NCBI RefSeq assembly: GCF_008931805.1
Contig: NZ_CP044399.1
Location: 3,707,370 to 3,771,369 of the forward strand
DNA: 64,000 nucleotides
DNA from: Moritella marina ATCC 15381
GTDB lineage: Bacteria > Pseudomonadota > Gammaproteobacteria > Enterobacterales > Moritellaceae
Reading direction: 5' to 3'
Below, piece after piece: positions 41,778-52,911 of this stretch. The number at the start of each line of letters is the position of its first letter. Position 1 is the first letter of the stretch. Under the pieces are notes generated by a model, which was not told the DNA's origin, ran no database searches, and saw nothing but the letters and a program-made list of their open reading frames with translations. Made by a program: the position numbers and the translations under genes.

Positions 41778-42668
41778 TTAATCATTTTTTTTCTTTACTA
41801 TTGAAATTGGGTCTTGGTGAATAAGCACTTCCGTATTGGCAAATTCACGGAGTAAATTCGTTTCTACGTTATCAGCAATCGCATGAGCATGAATCAAAGT
41901 AAGGTGATCATCTAATTCAATATGGAATTGAATAAATCGCATATAACCAGATTGTCGAGTTCGTAGCTCATGTAAACCGAGTACATTTTCTGTATTCTCG
42001 ACAATAGCCGTTATTTTAGTAATATCTTCAGCGGGCAATTCATGATCAAGCAACGTCTGTATTGACTCCATACCGATCTCATACGCACTGTATAATATGT
42101 AGCAGGAGATTAAAATTGTTGCTAACCCATCAACCCAATAAAAACCATATGCAGATAAACTGAGTGCTATAAGTACTGTAGCATTGAGCCATAAATCCGA
42201 TTTGTAATGTAGTGAATCAGCTTTAATCGCAACACTCGCGGTTTTAGCTACTACGTAAGTTTGATAACGAATTAATATAAATGTAAGCAGTAATGCAAAA
42301 ATAGAGACTGCGATACCGAGCTCTGAGCGGACAATCGGTTGTGGGTCTAATAGTGCGCTAATACCATGCAACATGAGCAGGATTGATGAACCAACTATAA
42401 ATGCTGATTGTACTAGCCCAGCTAATGACTCTGCTTTACCATGCCCAAAACGATGCGATTCATCTGCTGGTTCTAATGCATATCGAATCGCAAATAAATT
42501 GATAATGGACGCTCCAATATCTAAAAAAGAATCAGTCAAAGATGCCAATATCGATGAGGAGCCAGTGGCAAACCACACAAATAATTTACTGCATAATAAG
42601 ATCACAGCTGTTACGACCGATGCATAACTGGCGCGTTTAACTAATTTTTCATGTTTAGAATTTATCAC
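41778..42668 (-). CDS. fieF: Cation diffusion facilitator FieF-type transporter
   Basis: The 296-residue protein exports divalent cations (Zn2+, Fe2+, Cd2+) in exchange for protons. Six membrane segments occupy residues 10-205. The metal site residues are in LTDSFLD (second segment) and HYKSD (fifth segment), matching the D-D-H-D tetrad of FieF/YiiP, followed by a cytoplasmic domain with HELRTRQSGYMRFIQFHIELD. Its neighbour on the other side is cpxRA, transcribed divergently, which repeats the E. coli order cpxA-cpxR / (cpxP) fieF. Confidence 0.93.
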   Translation of the reverse strand: MINSKHEKLVKRASYASVVTAVILLCSKLFVWFATGSSSILASLTDSFLDIGASIINLFAIRYALEPADESHRFGHGKAESLAGLVQSAFIVGSSILLMLHGISALLDPQPIVRSELGIAVSIFALLLTFILIRYQTYVVAKTASVAIKADSLHYKSDLWLNATVLIALSLSAYGFYWVDGLATILISCYILYSAYEIGMESIQTLLDHELPAEDITKITAIVENTENVLGLHELRTRQSGYMRFIQFHIELDDHLTLIHAHAIADNVETNLLREFANTEVLIHQDPISIVKKKND

Positions 42669-43013
42669 AAGTTTACCTTTTACATTATCTTGTGTTTATT
42701 ATAAACCCGGGTAGTAGAAAAACAACGACAAGTTATTCACCTTAAACCCGCTATAAATGAAATAAAATAGCCTAAAAAAACATATCATCTGGTTATTTAA
42801 CGATATTGAAGACGTATAGATATAAATATATCTTTTATAGTAGTGCGTTAATCTAAAATAAGAATAATAAATACGCTGTAATTAATCCTTGCTAGCGTAA
42901 TCAGGTAGTTCGTCACAATCTCCAACACTTTAATTACAGATAACATTGTTTATTACAACGCCTTAGTTAAACTAACTACACACCAACATTATTGTGTTCG
43001 CTAAATAAAAAAT
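42669..43013. other. Divergent intergenic region between fieF and cpxR; no cpxP
   Basis: In E. coli cpxP lies here. I find no reading frame with a CpxP-like signal peptide or LTxxQ repeats. The sequence is AT-rich, and apart from the CpxR box and promoter next to cpxR it shows no feature I can name. Confidence 0.6.
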
Positions 43014-43028
43014 GTAAAACAAGGTAAA
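43014..43028 (+). promoter_or_regulatory. CpxR-binding box upstream of cpxRA
   Basis: GTAAA-ACAAG-GTAAA is an exact match to the E. coli CpxR consensus GTAAA-N5-GTAAA. It lies 68 bases before the cpxR ATG and just upstream of a plausible promoter, which predicts autoregulation of the operon. Confidence 0.8.
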
Positions 43029-43039
43029 TCTTCGAATTA

Positions 43040-43067
43040 TTTACTGCTTAACCCAGTATCCTAATAC
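43040..43067 (+). promoter_or_regulatory. Putative cpxRA promoter
   Basis: TTTACT (43040-43045) and TAATAC (43062-43067) are 16 bases apart, with the CpxR box centred about 50 bases upstream of the expected start. Confidence 0.45.
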
Positions 43068-43095
43068 TATAAGAACAATTAACAGAGTGCCTAAT

Positions 43096-43785
43096 ATGAC
43101 GAAATTATTATTAATTGATGACGATAAAGAACTAGCAGAATTGCTCGCTGAGTTTCTTAACCTCGAAGATTTCGATGTTGATATGGTACACGATGGTGAA
43201 GCAGGCTTAGCTGCAATCAGAAGTACACAATATGATATGGTACTTTTAGATGTCATGATGCCAAAGCTAAACGGCTTTGAAGTATTAAAAAAACTCCGTG
43301 TTGACAACAGTACACCTGTATTAATGTTGACAGCAAAAGGAGATGAGATCGACCGTGTGCTTGGTTTAGAAATGGGGGCTGATGATTATTTGCCAAAACC
43401 ATTCAGTGATCGAGAATTACTCGCGCGTATTAAAGCAGTACTACGTCGAATAGAACCTGCTATTACAACAACGAAAAACACCGAATTATTAACCCATTTA
43501 GATATAGAAATAAATAGCCGAACACAGGAAGCCTGGTGCCAAAGTACTTTACTTGATTTAACCAGCACAGAATTGATGCTACTAGAAACGCTTATCTCTT
43601 CTCCAGGCGTTATCTTAACCAAAGCCGATTTAAGCGAGCAAGTATTAGGTAAAAAACTGACACCATTCGATCGTAGTATTGATATGCATTTAAGTAATCT
43701 GCGTAAAAAGTTACCAGAAAGAACAGATGAGAAGATGCGTATTCGCACATTACGTGGCCGCGGTTATATGTGGTTAGACACTTGA
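43096..43785 (+). CDS. cpxR: Envelope-stress response regulator CpxR
   Basis: This OmpR-family regulator of 229 residues has a receiver domain with Asp 52 as phosphoacceptor (LLDVMMPKLNGFEVL), LTAKGDEIDRVLGLEMGADDYLPKPF, and a C-terminal winged helix ending in FDRSIDMHLSNLRKKLP and IRTLRGRGYMW. It closely follows E. coli CpxR. With CpxA it adjusts envelope folding and degradation genes. The ATG at 43096 is preferred to an in-frame GTG at 43087. cpxA follows after about 50 bases. A CpxR box upstream suggests autoregulation. Confidence 0.95.
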   Translation: MTKLLLIDDDKELAELLAEFLNLEDFDVDMVHDGEAGLAAIRSTQYDMVLLDVMMPKLNGFEVLKKLRVDNSTPVLMLTAKGDEIDRVLGLEMGADDYLPKPFSDRELLARIKAVLRRIEPAITTTKNTELLTHLDIEINSRTQEAWCQSTLLDLTSTELMLLETLISSPGVILTKADLSEQVLGKKLTPFDRSIDMHLSNLRKKLPERTDEKMRIRTLRGRGYMWLDT

Positions 43786-43835
43786 TATCTGTCTCCCCGA
43801 TGCTTTTATTTCTCTTTAAATAAGGTTATACACCC

Positions 43836-45185
43836 GTGCTTAGTAGCAAATTAAATCATTTATTCGTTAAAATTTTCGTCTGGTTTTGGTGCATGCTACT
43901 ACTCGTGGTTGCGGTCGTCATTGCCCTGCCGACGCTCGATAGCCGAGTAATGAAACAACTCGATCCACGCTCAGTAAGCATCTTAAACAGCATTGCGCAT
44001 AATATTGCGACGTCTGCGGAACGCTACCCAAGCGTGCCTCTACAAGTGCTAATAACACCTAAAGAAGCGCAAACCAAACATTTTTATTTGGTTGCGACTA
44101 ATGGTGACATCATTTCTAGCACAAAAACTTCAAAAGCGATCCGTCGTTTTATTTTGCAAAGTGAAGAGTCATTATCACCAAAAGTAAAACAATATAAGAA
44201 CTGGCTAATGACAGGGCCAATTTCTGTTGTTTTACGTGGAGAGCAATTCCAATTATATGCTGCACAGCAATTACCTGCCGAGCATAACATCTGGTTAATT
44301 AATGTATTAGATAGACCCTTTCTATTACTCTTTATTACGATGCTGGTCAGCATGCCATTATGTGCATCACTCGCGTGGCATATTTCCAAGCCACTACAAA
44401 AATTAAAAAAAACCGCATCAGATATTACCGACGGTAATTTAGATGCCGTTGTACCTGCAACGCAAAGACAAGATGAAATAGGTGAGTTGGCAAGAAGTTT
44501 ACGCACCATGATGCTCTCAATTCGTGAACATATCTCACTTCAGCATCGTTTACTCAGTGATATATCCCATGAACTAAGATCACCATTAACTCGATTGAAG
44601 ATGTCGGTAGCATTATCTAAGCGTCGTTATGGTGAGACGAAAGAAATCATGCGTATTGATAATGAATCAGAACGCTTAGAAGAAATGATTGCAGCACTAC
44701 TCAATTTATCCAAAATGCAATTAAATGCCACGACTAAAGAACCTTTTAATCTTGATTCCTTATTACAACCCATTTGTGATGATGCAGTGTTTGAAGCGGA
44801 ACAACTTGGCAAAACGTTTACTTATCAAGAGATCCCTGATGTCGACATTAAAGGCTTTCCCGCTCTACTCGGTAGCGCTATCGAAAATGTGATTCGTAAT
44901 GCACTACGTTATGCTTCAAATCAGGTTAACTTAGCGATTATTAGCGACATAGATCAAATCACCTTTGTCATCACAGATGATGGACCAGGCGTTCCAGATG
45001 ATGAGGTTGAACAAATATTCAAACCTTTCTATCGCGTATCACAAGCGCGTGATCGTGAATCTGGAGGTGCAGGACTTGGATTAGCTATTACCGAAAATGC
45101 CATTAGGCAGCATCACGGTGAGATAGCGGCAAGTAATAGAGAAACGCATGGTTTACAAATATCTATTACTATACCAATCAGTTAA
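43836..45185 (+). CDS. cpxA: Envelope-stress sensor histidine kinase CpxA
   Basis: The 449-residue inner-membrane kinase starts at GTG (43836) with AAGG upstream. Two membrane segments (about residues 9-31 and 163-185) enclose a periplasmic sensor domain, followed by HAMP (ISKPLQKLKKTA). The dimerisation domain carries the phosphorylated histidine in LLSDISHELRSPLTRLK, and the ATPase domain holds NVIRNALRYA, DDGPGVP and GGAGLGLAI. The LDSRVMKQLD start and DRPFLLLFITMLVSMPL segment match E. coli CpxA. It phosphorylates CpxR and also removes the phosphate. Confidence 0.95.
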   Translation: MLSSKLNHLFVKIFVWFWCMLLLVVAVVIALPTLDSRVMKQLDPRSVSILNSIAHNIATSAERYPSVPLQVLITPKEAQTKHFYLVATNGDIISSTKTSKAIRRFILQSEESLSPKVKQYKNWLMTGPISVVLRGEQFQLYAAQQLPAEHNIWLINVLDRPFLLLFITMLVSMPLCASLAWHISKPLQKLKKTASDITDGNLDAVVPATQRQDEIGELARSLRTMMLSIREHISLQHRLLSDISHELRSPLTRLKMSVALSKRRYGETKEIMRIDNESERLEEMIAALLNLSKMQLNATTKEPFNLDSLLQPICDDAVFEAEQLGKTFTYQEIPDVDIKGFPALLGSAIENVIRNALRYASNQVNLAIISDIDQITFVITDDGPGVPDDEVEQIFKPFYRVSQARDRESGGAGLGLAITENAIRQHHGEIAASNRETHGLQISITIPIS

Positions 45186-45221
45186 TCGCTATATTCATAA
45201 CGGAATAAGGCAGGGGGAAGT

Positions 45222-45470
45222 TTATTGCTTCTCTTCTGCTATGTCTTCCGTTACCTCTTCAATTTTAACCTGTGGGCGTAATGGATCTTTCGTATCTAGC
45301 GCTGGGAACATCTTTTCTATTTGGCGACGTTGCTCTACGCGCGCTTTTTTCTGTTCATACATTTCAGTATCGAGATCTTCAAAAAACATATTAATCAAAA
45401 TATTTAAGCTAAACGGTAGCGCACTTAATATAATTAAAGCTGCTACGATCAAAGTACTACGCTTTTTCAT
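45222..45470 (-). CDS. Small single-pass membrane protein of unknown function
   Basis: I do not recognise a family. The 82 residues begin MKKRSTLIVAALIILSALPFSLNILINMFF, a positively charged start and one membrane segment or signal anchor. A charged, probably helical tail follows (EQKKARVEQRRQIEKMFPALDTKDPLRP). An in-frame ATG 12 bases upstream (45482) is an alternative start, and neither has a strong ribosome binding site. It is convergent with cpxA and divergent from trmL. Reading-frame quality and the protein's clear topology support a real gene. Confidence 0.65.
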   Translation of the reverse strand: MKKRSTLIVAALIILSALPFSLNILINMFFEDLDTEMYEQKKARVEQRRQIEKMFPALDTKDPLRPQVKIEEVTEDIAEEKQ

Positions 45471-45549
45471 CACTTTTACCATTAGGTTGTTAATTTTGCT
45501 ATTCTACCCAAAGAAGCAATGTTATATAACCCTGAACTGAGACTTAATT

Positions 45550-46014
45550 ATGTTACAAGTAGCACTATTTGAACCTGAGATCCCACCAAATACAGGTAAT
45601 ATTATTCGCCTTTGTGCCAACTCTGGTTTCAAATTACATTTAATTGAACCGCTTGGTTTTGAGTGGGATGATAAAAGGGTAAAACGTGCGGGACTAGATT
45701 ATCATGAATTTGCCGATGTTAAGCGTCATGCTAATTACCAAGCCTTTTTAGACTGTGTTGGCGATGCACGCATTTTTGCTTGTACAACTAAAGGGACTAA
45801 ATACCATCATCAAGCTGAATATCAAGCCGGCGATGTATTATTATTTGGCCCTGAGACACGTGGCCTACCGCCTGAAGTATTAGATACATTGCCACAAGAT
45901 CAAAAACTCAGAATTCCGATGCTACCAGAAAGCCGTAGCATGAACCTATCAAATGCCGTATCAGTATTTATTTATGAAAGCTGGCGTCAATTGGACTTTT
46001 CTGGTTCAAAGTAA
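45550..46014 (+). CDS. trmL: tRNA (cytidine/uridine-34-2'-O)-methyltransferase TrmL
   Basis: The 154-residue SPOUT-family methyltransferase 2'-O-methylates the wobble base of tRNA-Leu isoacceptors. Family motifs are visible: [17 protein letters not shown] at the start, [27 protein letters not shown], and the knot-forming [23 protein letters not shown]. Length is typical. It is monocistronic, with a strong terminator shared with the convergent formaldehyde genes. Confidence 0.95.
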   Translation: MLQVALFEPEIPPNTGNIIRLCANSGFKLHLIEPLGFEWDDKRVKRAGLDYHEFADVKRHANYQAFLDCVGDARIFACTTKGTKYHHQAEYQAGDVLLFGPETRGLPPEVLDTLPQDQKLRIPMLPESRSMNLSNAVSVFIYESWRQLDFSGSK

Positions 46015-46041
46015 GCTAATTAAAGTAAGATTTAAGCACAA

Positions 46042-46078
46042 AAAAAGGGTGATAGAACATAGTTCTATCACCCTTTTT
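46042..46078. terminator. Bidirectional terminator between trmL and fghA
   Basis: A perfect 17-bp stem starts AAAAAGGGTGATAG and ends in CCCTTTTT, with a 3-base loop. The A and T ends provide a T run on both strands. Confidence 0.95.
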
Positions 46079-46098
46079 ATTGGTATTACTTACACTAA

Positions 46099-46944
46099 TT
46101 ATTTAGCTAAATTAGCCGCATGAAAACGCATATGTTTTTCAATGAATGTGGCAATAAAGAAATAACTGTGATCATAACCATCATGCATTTCGAGCGTGAG
46201 AGGATAACCTTTCTTAGCTGCTGCAGCAGTTAACATATTAGGCTTAAGCTGTTCATCCAAGAATGAGTCATCTTTACCTTGCTCTACCATTGCTGGTACG
46301 AATGTTTCTGCTTTAGCCATTAATAGGCTCGCATCGTATTCTTGCCACGTTGCTTTATCTTTACCTAAGTAATTCTGCAACGCTTTCTGTCCCCAAGGGC
46401 AGTTAATAGGATTACTAATCGGGCTAAATGCCGTGACTGAACTGTAACGTTCAGGATTACGTAATGCCATCACTAATGCACCATGACCACCCATAGAGTG
46501 ACCACTGATTACACGCTCTTGTGTGACAGGGAAGTTTGCTTCGATTAACGCAGGTAATTCATTAACCACATAATCGTACATTTGATAATGCGTGTTCCAT
46601 GGCGCTTGCGTTGCATTCACATAGAATCCAGCACCTAGACCGAAGTCATACGCTTGGTTAGCATCATCAGGCACACCTTCGCCACGCGGACTAGTATCAG
46701 GTGCCACGATAGCAATACCCAATTCAGCAGCAATACGCTGAGCACCGGCTTTTTGTATAAAGTTCTCATCAGTACATGTCAGGCCAGACAACCAATACAT
46801 CACAGGTACTTTACGCATATTCGATGCTTGCGGTGGTAAATACACAGCAAAGCGCATCGAGCAGTTTAGTACACTCGACGCATGATTATATTGATGCTGC
46901 CAACCGCCAAACATTTTATTACTACTAACAACTTCTATAGACAT
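46099..46944 (-). CDS. fghA: S-formylglutathione hydrolase
   Basis: This 281-residue esterase-D-type serine hydrolase cleaves S-formylglutathione to formate and glutathione, the second step of glutathione-dependent formaldehyde removal. The nucleophile is in ISGHSMGGHGALVMAL, the histidine in MHDGYDHSYFFI, and the family segment YWLSGLTCTDENFIQKAG is present. It lies 69 bases downstream of the class III alcohol dehydrogenase gene on the same strand, which performs the first step, so the pair forms a detoxification operon. Confidence 0.95.
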   Translation of the reverse strand: MSIEVVSSNKMFGGWQHQYNHASSVLNCSMRFAVYLPPQASNMRKVPVMYWLSGLTCTDENFIQKAGAQRIAAELGIAIVAPDTSPRGEGVPDDANQAYDFGLGAGFYVNATQAPWNTHYQMYDYVVNELPALIEANFPVTQERVISGHSMGGHGALVMALRNPERYSSVTAFSPISNPINCPWGQKALQNYLGKDKATWQEYDASLLMAKAETFVPAMVEQGKDDSFLDEQLKPNMLTAAAAKKGYPLTLEMHDGYDHSYFFIATFIEKHMRFHAANLAK

Positions 46945-47013
46945 GACAAACCTTTACTAGTCATTCCGTTACTTTATTTTTTATTAAAGATAAAGTAACG
47001 AAATATATTTTAA

Positions 47014-48222
<1,209 letters not shown>

Positions 48223-48355
48223 TTATTATATTCAATTACACTACAATGATAATACCCTTAAAATACAAATTACTTTTACTCAGGTGTAACAATAAGGTGT
48301 AAAAGAAGAGATTATCAGTAATCGTCAAATCTCAGAGTATAGTTGATGGATATGA

Positions 48356-49687
48356 TTACGCCGACGTGCCTTGCAAAGAAGGCCATAACAACCAAGCTAA
48401 AGATAGACCACGAGCCAGCATGAAAGTATTCATCGCTAGCCATAAAGCATGATTACCTAAGCCGCTACTAATAATATACGTAGGTAGAAAGATACAAATA
48501 ACACAGAACAACATACTGTTACGCATATCTTTGGCACGTGTTGCACCAATAAATACCCCATCAAATACAAAACACCACACAGCAGTAAATGGTAATAGCA
48601 TTAACCATGGTAAATACTCAACAGCAATAGTGTTAACGGTATCAATATCTGTGATCATCCGCACCATTTCCTCGCCGAACATAAAAAACACAGCTGAAAA
48701 CACTAAGGAAAAAACACCCGCCCAGATCAACGAAGCAAAAATAGATTGGCGATAGCCAAGCCTATCTTTTGCACCAATAGCTTTACCAACCATGGCCTCA
48801 ACCGCATAAGCTACGCCATCAAGAGCAAAAGAAATAAACATCAAGAAATTAAGTAATACTGCATTTGCGGCAATATACTCATCTCCTAGGCTCGCGCCTT
48901 TAAAAGTCATAAATGCAAATGTAAGCTGTAAGCACAGCGAACGAATAAATATATCGCGGTTTAATGATAATAGACCCAGTAACTTACTGCTCTCAAATAG
49001 GCACTGAATAATCTCCGTTCTGCTAGGTAATGATAATTTATTCAATTGCTTTAATACTAACAATAAGCCAAATAGTAACGCCGCATACTCGGCAATAACA
49101 GAAGCGGCAGCGGCGCCCTCAACACCCCACTCGAAATACACAACGAACAGAATATCCAAGACAATATTAAATACATTGGCGATAATCAGTAATAGCATCG
49201 GCGCTTTCATATTTTGCAGGCCAATCAACCAACCTAATATCGCAAAATTAAATAACGCAGCTGGTATACCCCACATGCGTATAGATAGGTAGACTTGTGC
49301 ATTTTGCTGCACATTGTCACTCGCGTCCGTCAGCATCAAGGCCAGCTCAACGATATAGTTTTTACCGAATAACAATAGTAAAGATAAAGCCAAAGCGATT
49401 AACAAAGCATGCGCGAGCGTCATGAATATAATCCCACTATCTTGCTTACCAAATGCTTGTGCCGTTAAGCCTGTTGTCGACATCCGTAAGAAATTACACA
49501 TAAAAACAATGAACATCACGACAGCAGAGCCCAGCGCAACACCACCTAAATACCAAGCTTGATCAAGATGACCGATAACAATGCTATCCACTAAGCCTAA
49601 AAGTGGGATACTTATATTTGATAAGATCATTGGCAGCGCCAACGCAATGATATTACGATGTACTGAGGCGGGAATAGATAACCACAT
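48356..49687 (-). CDS. dinF: DinF-type MATE family efflux protein
   Basis: This multidrug and toxic compound extrusion protein of about 443 residues from the ATG at 49687 has twelve hydrophobic segments. A TTG at 49744 would add 19 residues. IIALALPMILSNISIPLLGLVDSIVIGHL at the start and GLTAQAFG and AVEAMVGKAIGA are typical of the DinF subgroup. In E. coli dinF lies directly after lexA in the SOS operon. Here it is on the same strand as lexA, but a seven-gene chemotaxis cluster separates them. I see no LexA box directly before it. Confidence 0.87.
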   Translation of the reverse strand: MWLSIPASVHRNIIALALPMILSNISIPLLGLVDSIVIGHLDQAWYLGGVALGSAVVMFIVFMCNFLRMSTTGLTAQAFGKQDSGIIFMTLAHALLIALALSLLLLFGKNYIVELALMLTDASDNVQQNAQVYLSIRMWGIPAALFNFAILGWLIGLQNMKAPMLLLIIANVFNIVLDILFVVYFEWGVEGAAAASVIAEYAALLFGLLLVLKQLNKLSLPSRTEIIQCLFESSKLLGLLSLNRDIFIRSLCLQLTFAFMTFKGASLGDEYIAANAVLLNFLMFISFALDGVAYAVEAMVGKAIGAKDRLGYRQSIFASLIWAGVFSLVFSAVFFMFGEEMVRMITDIDTVNTIAVEYLPWLMLLPFTAVWCFVFDGVFIGATRAKDMRNSMLFCVICIFLPTYIISSGLGNHALWLAMNTFMLARGLSLAWLLWPSLQGTSA

Positions 49688-49773
49688 AGACGAGTTCAAC
49701 TTTATGGAGGGGATAAAAAGATGCCTGAGTCTATCTAACTTCAATTATGAAACAAAGTATTAGCTAGGATAAA

Positions 49774-50973
49774 TCAAAACAATTCAATTTCGCCTTCGTC
49801 CATAGTGCCCGTGCTAATAGTCTTATTTTGTCCTTGCAGTGATTGCTGCTTTAACTGCTCTGCAGCCGTTTTCAACTTATCCATAAAAGTATCTTGTTCA
49901 ACGAGTTCCTCTACCGACAGCAATTCACTGCACGCGAGTAATACTTGCTTCACATTCTCTGCTTGTAGCACGTTATGTTCAGACAACTGGCTGATAATAT
50001 CCTCAACTTGTAGACTTCGAACCGAATCATTAACACAGGCTTTGGTATCAACCGATAAATTCATGAGGTTATCCAGATTCATTTCTAAGTTTTGCTCTAA
50101 CTGCGAAAATTTAACTAACTCTTGATGTAATCGCGCCTGGGTTTGTGATGATTTTTCCGCATTATCTTTAGCTAATGATTCAACCATATGTTTTGCTTCA
50201 TCAAATGTTGCCATCGCTTGTGTTACTTGTCCTCTTATCTCATCATTAAATTTATTTGAGGTATCCGATAATAATCGCACTTCTTGCGCTACCACAGCAA
50301 ACCCTCGTCCCATTTTTCCAGCGCGCGCCGCTTCAATAGCAGCATTTAATGAAAGTAGATTAGTTTGACTGGCTATTTTTTTGGCGTTATCAACCAACTC
50401 ATTGATATTGAGCATCTGACGTTCCATGACTGCGATCTTATTCACAGCATCATTACTTTGCGTCGTAATTTCCATCATCAGATCAGAGCAATTATTTAAA
50501 AATTGATGCGTTGATTTAATAAATATTTTTAAATCAATTGCATCAGGATCACTACACGCTTCCCCTGTCAACGCTAACGCTTTATCTTTAGAGATGCTAA
50601 GTAATACTTTATGTAGAGACGTCGATTGTTCTGCAGACATACGTAACAATTGATAAAAAGTACTATTTAATGTGGTAAATGACTCGCTGTTAATATGCTG
50701 AGTTTTAGCTAGGTCGCGTTTTAATTCATCAATATGCGGCGGAAGCTCTTGCTGTAACATATTCACCAACATAGCTTTAGTATCCTGCGACGTACGATTA
50801 TCAGTGCGACTTTCGACTGGCTGCTTTAACGGCTTATTCGTTGCATAAAGCACCGTGATTAATACCAATATTAGTGTCACTACAATCGCTGCGGCAGTAA
50901 GCCATTGCTGTAACACCAACATCACTAATAGTGGCAATAATGTAACGCCTTGATATAAATTAAATCGAGTCAT
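49774..50973 (-). CDS. Methyl-accepting chemotaxis-type signalling protein without periplasmic domain
   Basis: The 399-residue protein has a membrane hairpin (about residues 8-45) with almost no periplasmic loop, no recognisable HAMP domain, then a helical cytoplasmic signalling region. The conserved hairpin tip is [34 protein letters not shown]. It lacks a typical ligand domain, so it may sense a cytoplasmic or membrane signal or relay one. It overlaps cheB by 14 bases and is the last gene of the chemotaxis operon. The C-terminus ends EIELF, not the NWETF-type pentapeptide of high-abundance E. coli receptors. Confidence 0.88.
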   Translation of the reverse strand: MTRFNLYQGVTLLPLLVMLVLQQWLTAAAIVVTLILVLITVLYATNKPLKQPVESRTDNRTSQDTKAMLVNMLQQELPPHIDELKRDLAKTQHINSESFTTLNSTFYQLLRMSAEQSTSLHKVLLSISKDKALALTGEACSDPDAIDLKIFIKSTHQFLNNCSDLMMEITTQSNDAVNKIAVMERQMLNINELVDNAKKIASQTNLLSLNAAIEAARAGKMGRGFAVVAQEVRLLSDTSNKFNDEIRGQVTQAMATFDEAKHMVESLAKDNAEKSSQTQARLHQELVKFSQLEQNLEMNLDNLMNLSVDTKACVNDSVRSLQVEDIISQLSEHNVLQAENVKQVLLACSELLSVEELVEQDTFMDKLKTAAEQLKQQSLQGQNKTISTGTMDEGEIELF

Positions 50974-52024
50974 GAGCCGTCCTTTTCACGTTCGCTATGT
51001 TTCTCTCTACCAATGTCGCCAACGTCGGCGCAATGTTTGATAAACTGACGATATCCATCGCAGCCCCCAGCCTAACGGCTGCCCCCGGCATACCCCAGAC
51101 AACGGATGAAGCCTCATCTTGAGCAATTGTTAAAGCACCCGCATCACGCATCGCTAATAGTCCTTCAGCACCATCTTTGCCCATGCCAGTCAACATCACT
51201 CCTATCGCTTTATCACCATAGACTTTAGCAACCGAATCAAATAACACATCAACAGATGGTTTGTGGCGATTAACCGCCGGACCATCAAATAATTGGCAAG
51301 TGTAACCACGTCCTGAACGCTGCACTTTTAAATGGCTGTCACCTGGGGCTATGTATACATGGTCCTGTTTTATAACCTCTTCGCTCGTTACTTCTATTAC
51401 AGTTAAACGGCAATGTTCGTTGAGGCGCTTTGCGAATGCCCCACTAAAATGTTTAGGTATGTGTTGGGTAACAACAATAGGCGGAAAAGGCGGGACTAGC
51501 GGAGTTAATAACTCCCTTAAGGCTTCGGTCCCCCCCGTTGATGCTCCGATAGCAATTAATCTATCTTCTTGCACATCTCGACTGGTAAGTAATGTCGTTA
51601 ACGGCTCTCGCATAAGTCGCAGATTAGCACTGCAGGCTAATTTAACCTTGTAACAAAGTTCATCGCCAAAAAGTCCCAATGATTGAATACTCTTATCTGT
51701 CGGTTTAGCAATAAAATCAAACGCACCTAACTCCAATGCTTTTAATGTCACTGGCGCACCTTGCGATGTCAGTGTTGATACCATGACAACGGGCATAGGA
51801 CGTAATCGCATTAAATTATCTAAAAAAGCCAAACCATTCATCCCCGGCATTTCAACATCAAGCGTTAATACATCAGGCTGTAATTGTTTTATTTTTGCAC
51901 GCGCATCAAAAGGGTCAATCGCACTACCGACAACATCAATACTTGGATCTAAGCTGAGTAGTGTTGTTAATATTTTGCGCATTAATGCAGAATCATCGAC
52001 AACCAGCACTTTTTTTTTCTGCAT
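50960..52024 (-). CDS. cheB: Chemotaxis protein-glutamate methylesterase CheB
   Basis: The 354-residue protein has an N-terminal receiver domain ([27 protein letters not shown] with the phosphoacceptor aspartate) joined to a C-terminal methylesterase domain. The serine is in [11 protein letters not shown], the histidine in [10 protein letters not shown] and the aspartate in [13 protein letters not shown]. It removes methyl groups from receptors and deamidates them when phosphorylated by CheA. It lies between cheR and the receptor gene and overlaps the latter by 14 bases. Confidence 0.96.
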   Translation of the reverse strand: MQKKKVLVVDDSALMRKILTTLLSLDPSIDVVGSAIDPFDARAKIKQLQPDVLTLDVEMPGMNGLAFLDNLMRLRPMPVVMVSTLTSQGAPVTLKALELGAFDFIAKPTDKSIQSLGLFGDELCYKVKLACSANLRLMREPLTTLLTSRDVQEDRLIAIGASTGGTEALRELLTPLVPPFPPIVVTQHIPKHFSGAFAKRLNEHCRLTVIEVTSEEVIKQDHVYIAPGDSHLKVQRSGRGYTCQLFDGPAVNRHKPSVDVLFDSVAKVYGDKAIGVMLTGMGKDGAEGLLAMRDAGALTIAQDEASSVVWGMPGAAVRLGAAMDIVSLSNIAPTLATLVERNIANVKRTAHDSI

Positions 52025-52062
52025 AAACGAGTCCCTATAGCACCATCAACATGGTGGCAGAT

Positions 52063-52911
52063 TTAACGTTGATAAATAGTTTGACCGACTAACCTAAATT
52101 TCGTATTCAAACTTTGCAGGCTTTCAGAGTGGCCAAGAAAAAGATAACCACCAGGTTTTAACTGTGCGTAAAATCGCTGTATCAATTTTTGCTTAGTTTC
52201 ATTATCAAAATAAATTAAAACATTACGACAAAAAATCACATCAAACTGACCTTTCATCGGCCAACGGGATAATAAATTAAGCTGTTTAAAAGCAATAACC
52301 TGCTTAATGTCATCGCCTATAAGATAGCCATGCTGATGACACTCGTTAGCGCAATATTGCGTGCGATAATGCTGTGGAATCCCCGTCAAATCATCATAAT
52401 GCCCCTGATGCGCACACCATAAAACGTCACTATCTAAATCAGTCGCTAATATTTTAACGTCCCAGTCAGGAAGTTGCCCCTGAACACTCATTGCAATTGA
52501 ATAAGGCTCTTGCCCCGTCGAACACCCTGCAGACCAGAGGCGTAATCGTTTGTCTTGGTTATGATGTTTAAAATGAGCTAAAGCCACCTTTTGTAAAAAA
52601 TTAAAGTGATACTCTTCACGAAAAAAGGCGGTTAAATTCGTGGTGATAGCATTGATAAATGCACTCAACTCACCAGTGTAACTATCCTGTAATAGCTGAC
52701 AATAAGCAGTAAATCCATTTAATTTAAGAGAACGAATTCTTTTCATTACTCGGCCATAAAGCATATCGCGTTTGGATTCATTAATGACAATACCTGATTC
52801 TCGAAAGGCCAATTGCGAGAGATAGTTAAATTCCTCATCCTGCATAATCAGCTTAACAACTCCGCGTTCGTGAATGGCGCCACCTAATAGTGGTGTAGAG
52901 AGACTAGCCAT
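52063..52911 (-). CDS. cheR: Chemotaxis protein methyltransferase CheR
   Basis: This enzyme transfers methyl from S-adenosylmethionine to receptor glutamates. The N-terminal helical domain has the segment FRESGIVINESKRDMLYGRVMKRIRSL. The C-terminal methyltransferase domain has LRLWSAGCSTGQEPYSIAM, ILATDLDSDVL and FDVIFCRNVLIYFDNETK. The start is uncertain: ATG at 52911 (282 residues, overlapping cheW by 8 bases) is used. ATG at 52845 would be a shorter form, and 52944 overlaps cheW more. Confidence 0.94.
   Translation of the reverse strand: MASLSTPLLGGAIHERGVVKLIMQDEEFNYLSQLAFRESGIVINESKRDMLYGRVMKRIRSLKLNGFTAYCQLLQDSYTGELSAFINAITTNLTAFFREEYHFNFLQKVALAHFKHHNQDKRLRLWSAGCSTGQEPYSIAMSVQGQLPDWDVKILATDLDSDVLWCAHQGHYDDLTGIPQHYRTQYCANECHQHGYLIGDDIKQVIAFKQLNLLSRWPMKGQFDVIFCRNVLIYFDNETKQKLIQRFYAQLKPGGYLFLGHSESLQSLNTKFRLVGQTIYQR

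Noticed and set aside
42669-43013. Possible cpxP gene between fieF and cpxR
   Set aside because: No frame with a signal peptide or LTxxQ motifs exists. The region is too short and interrupted by stops.
49688-49790. LexA box before dinF
   Set aside because: No CTGT-N8-ACAG-like sequence is visible in the short interval upstream of the gene.
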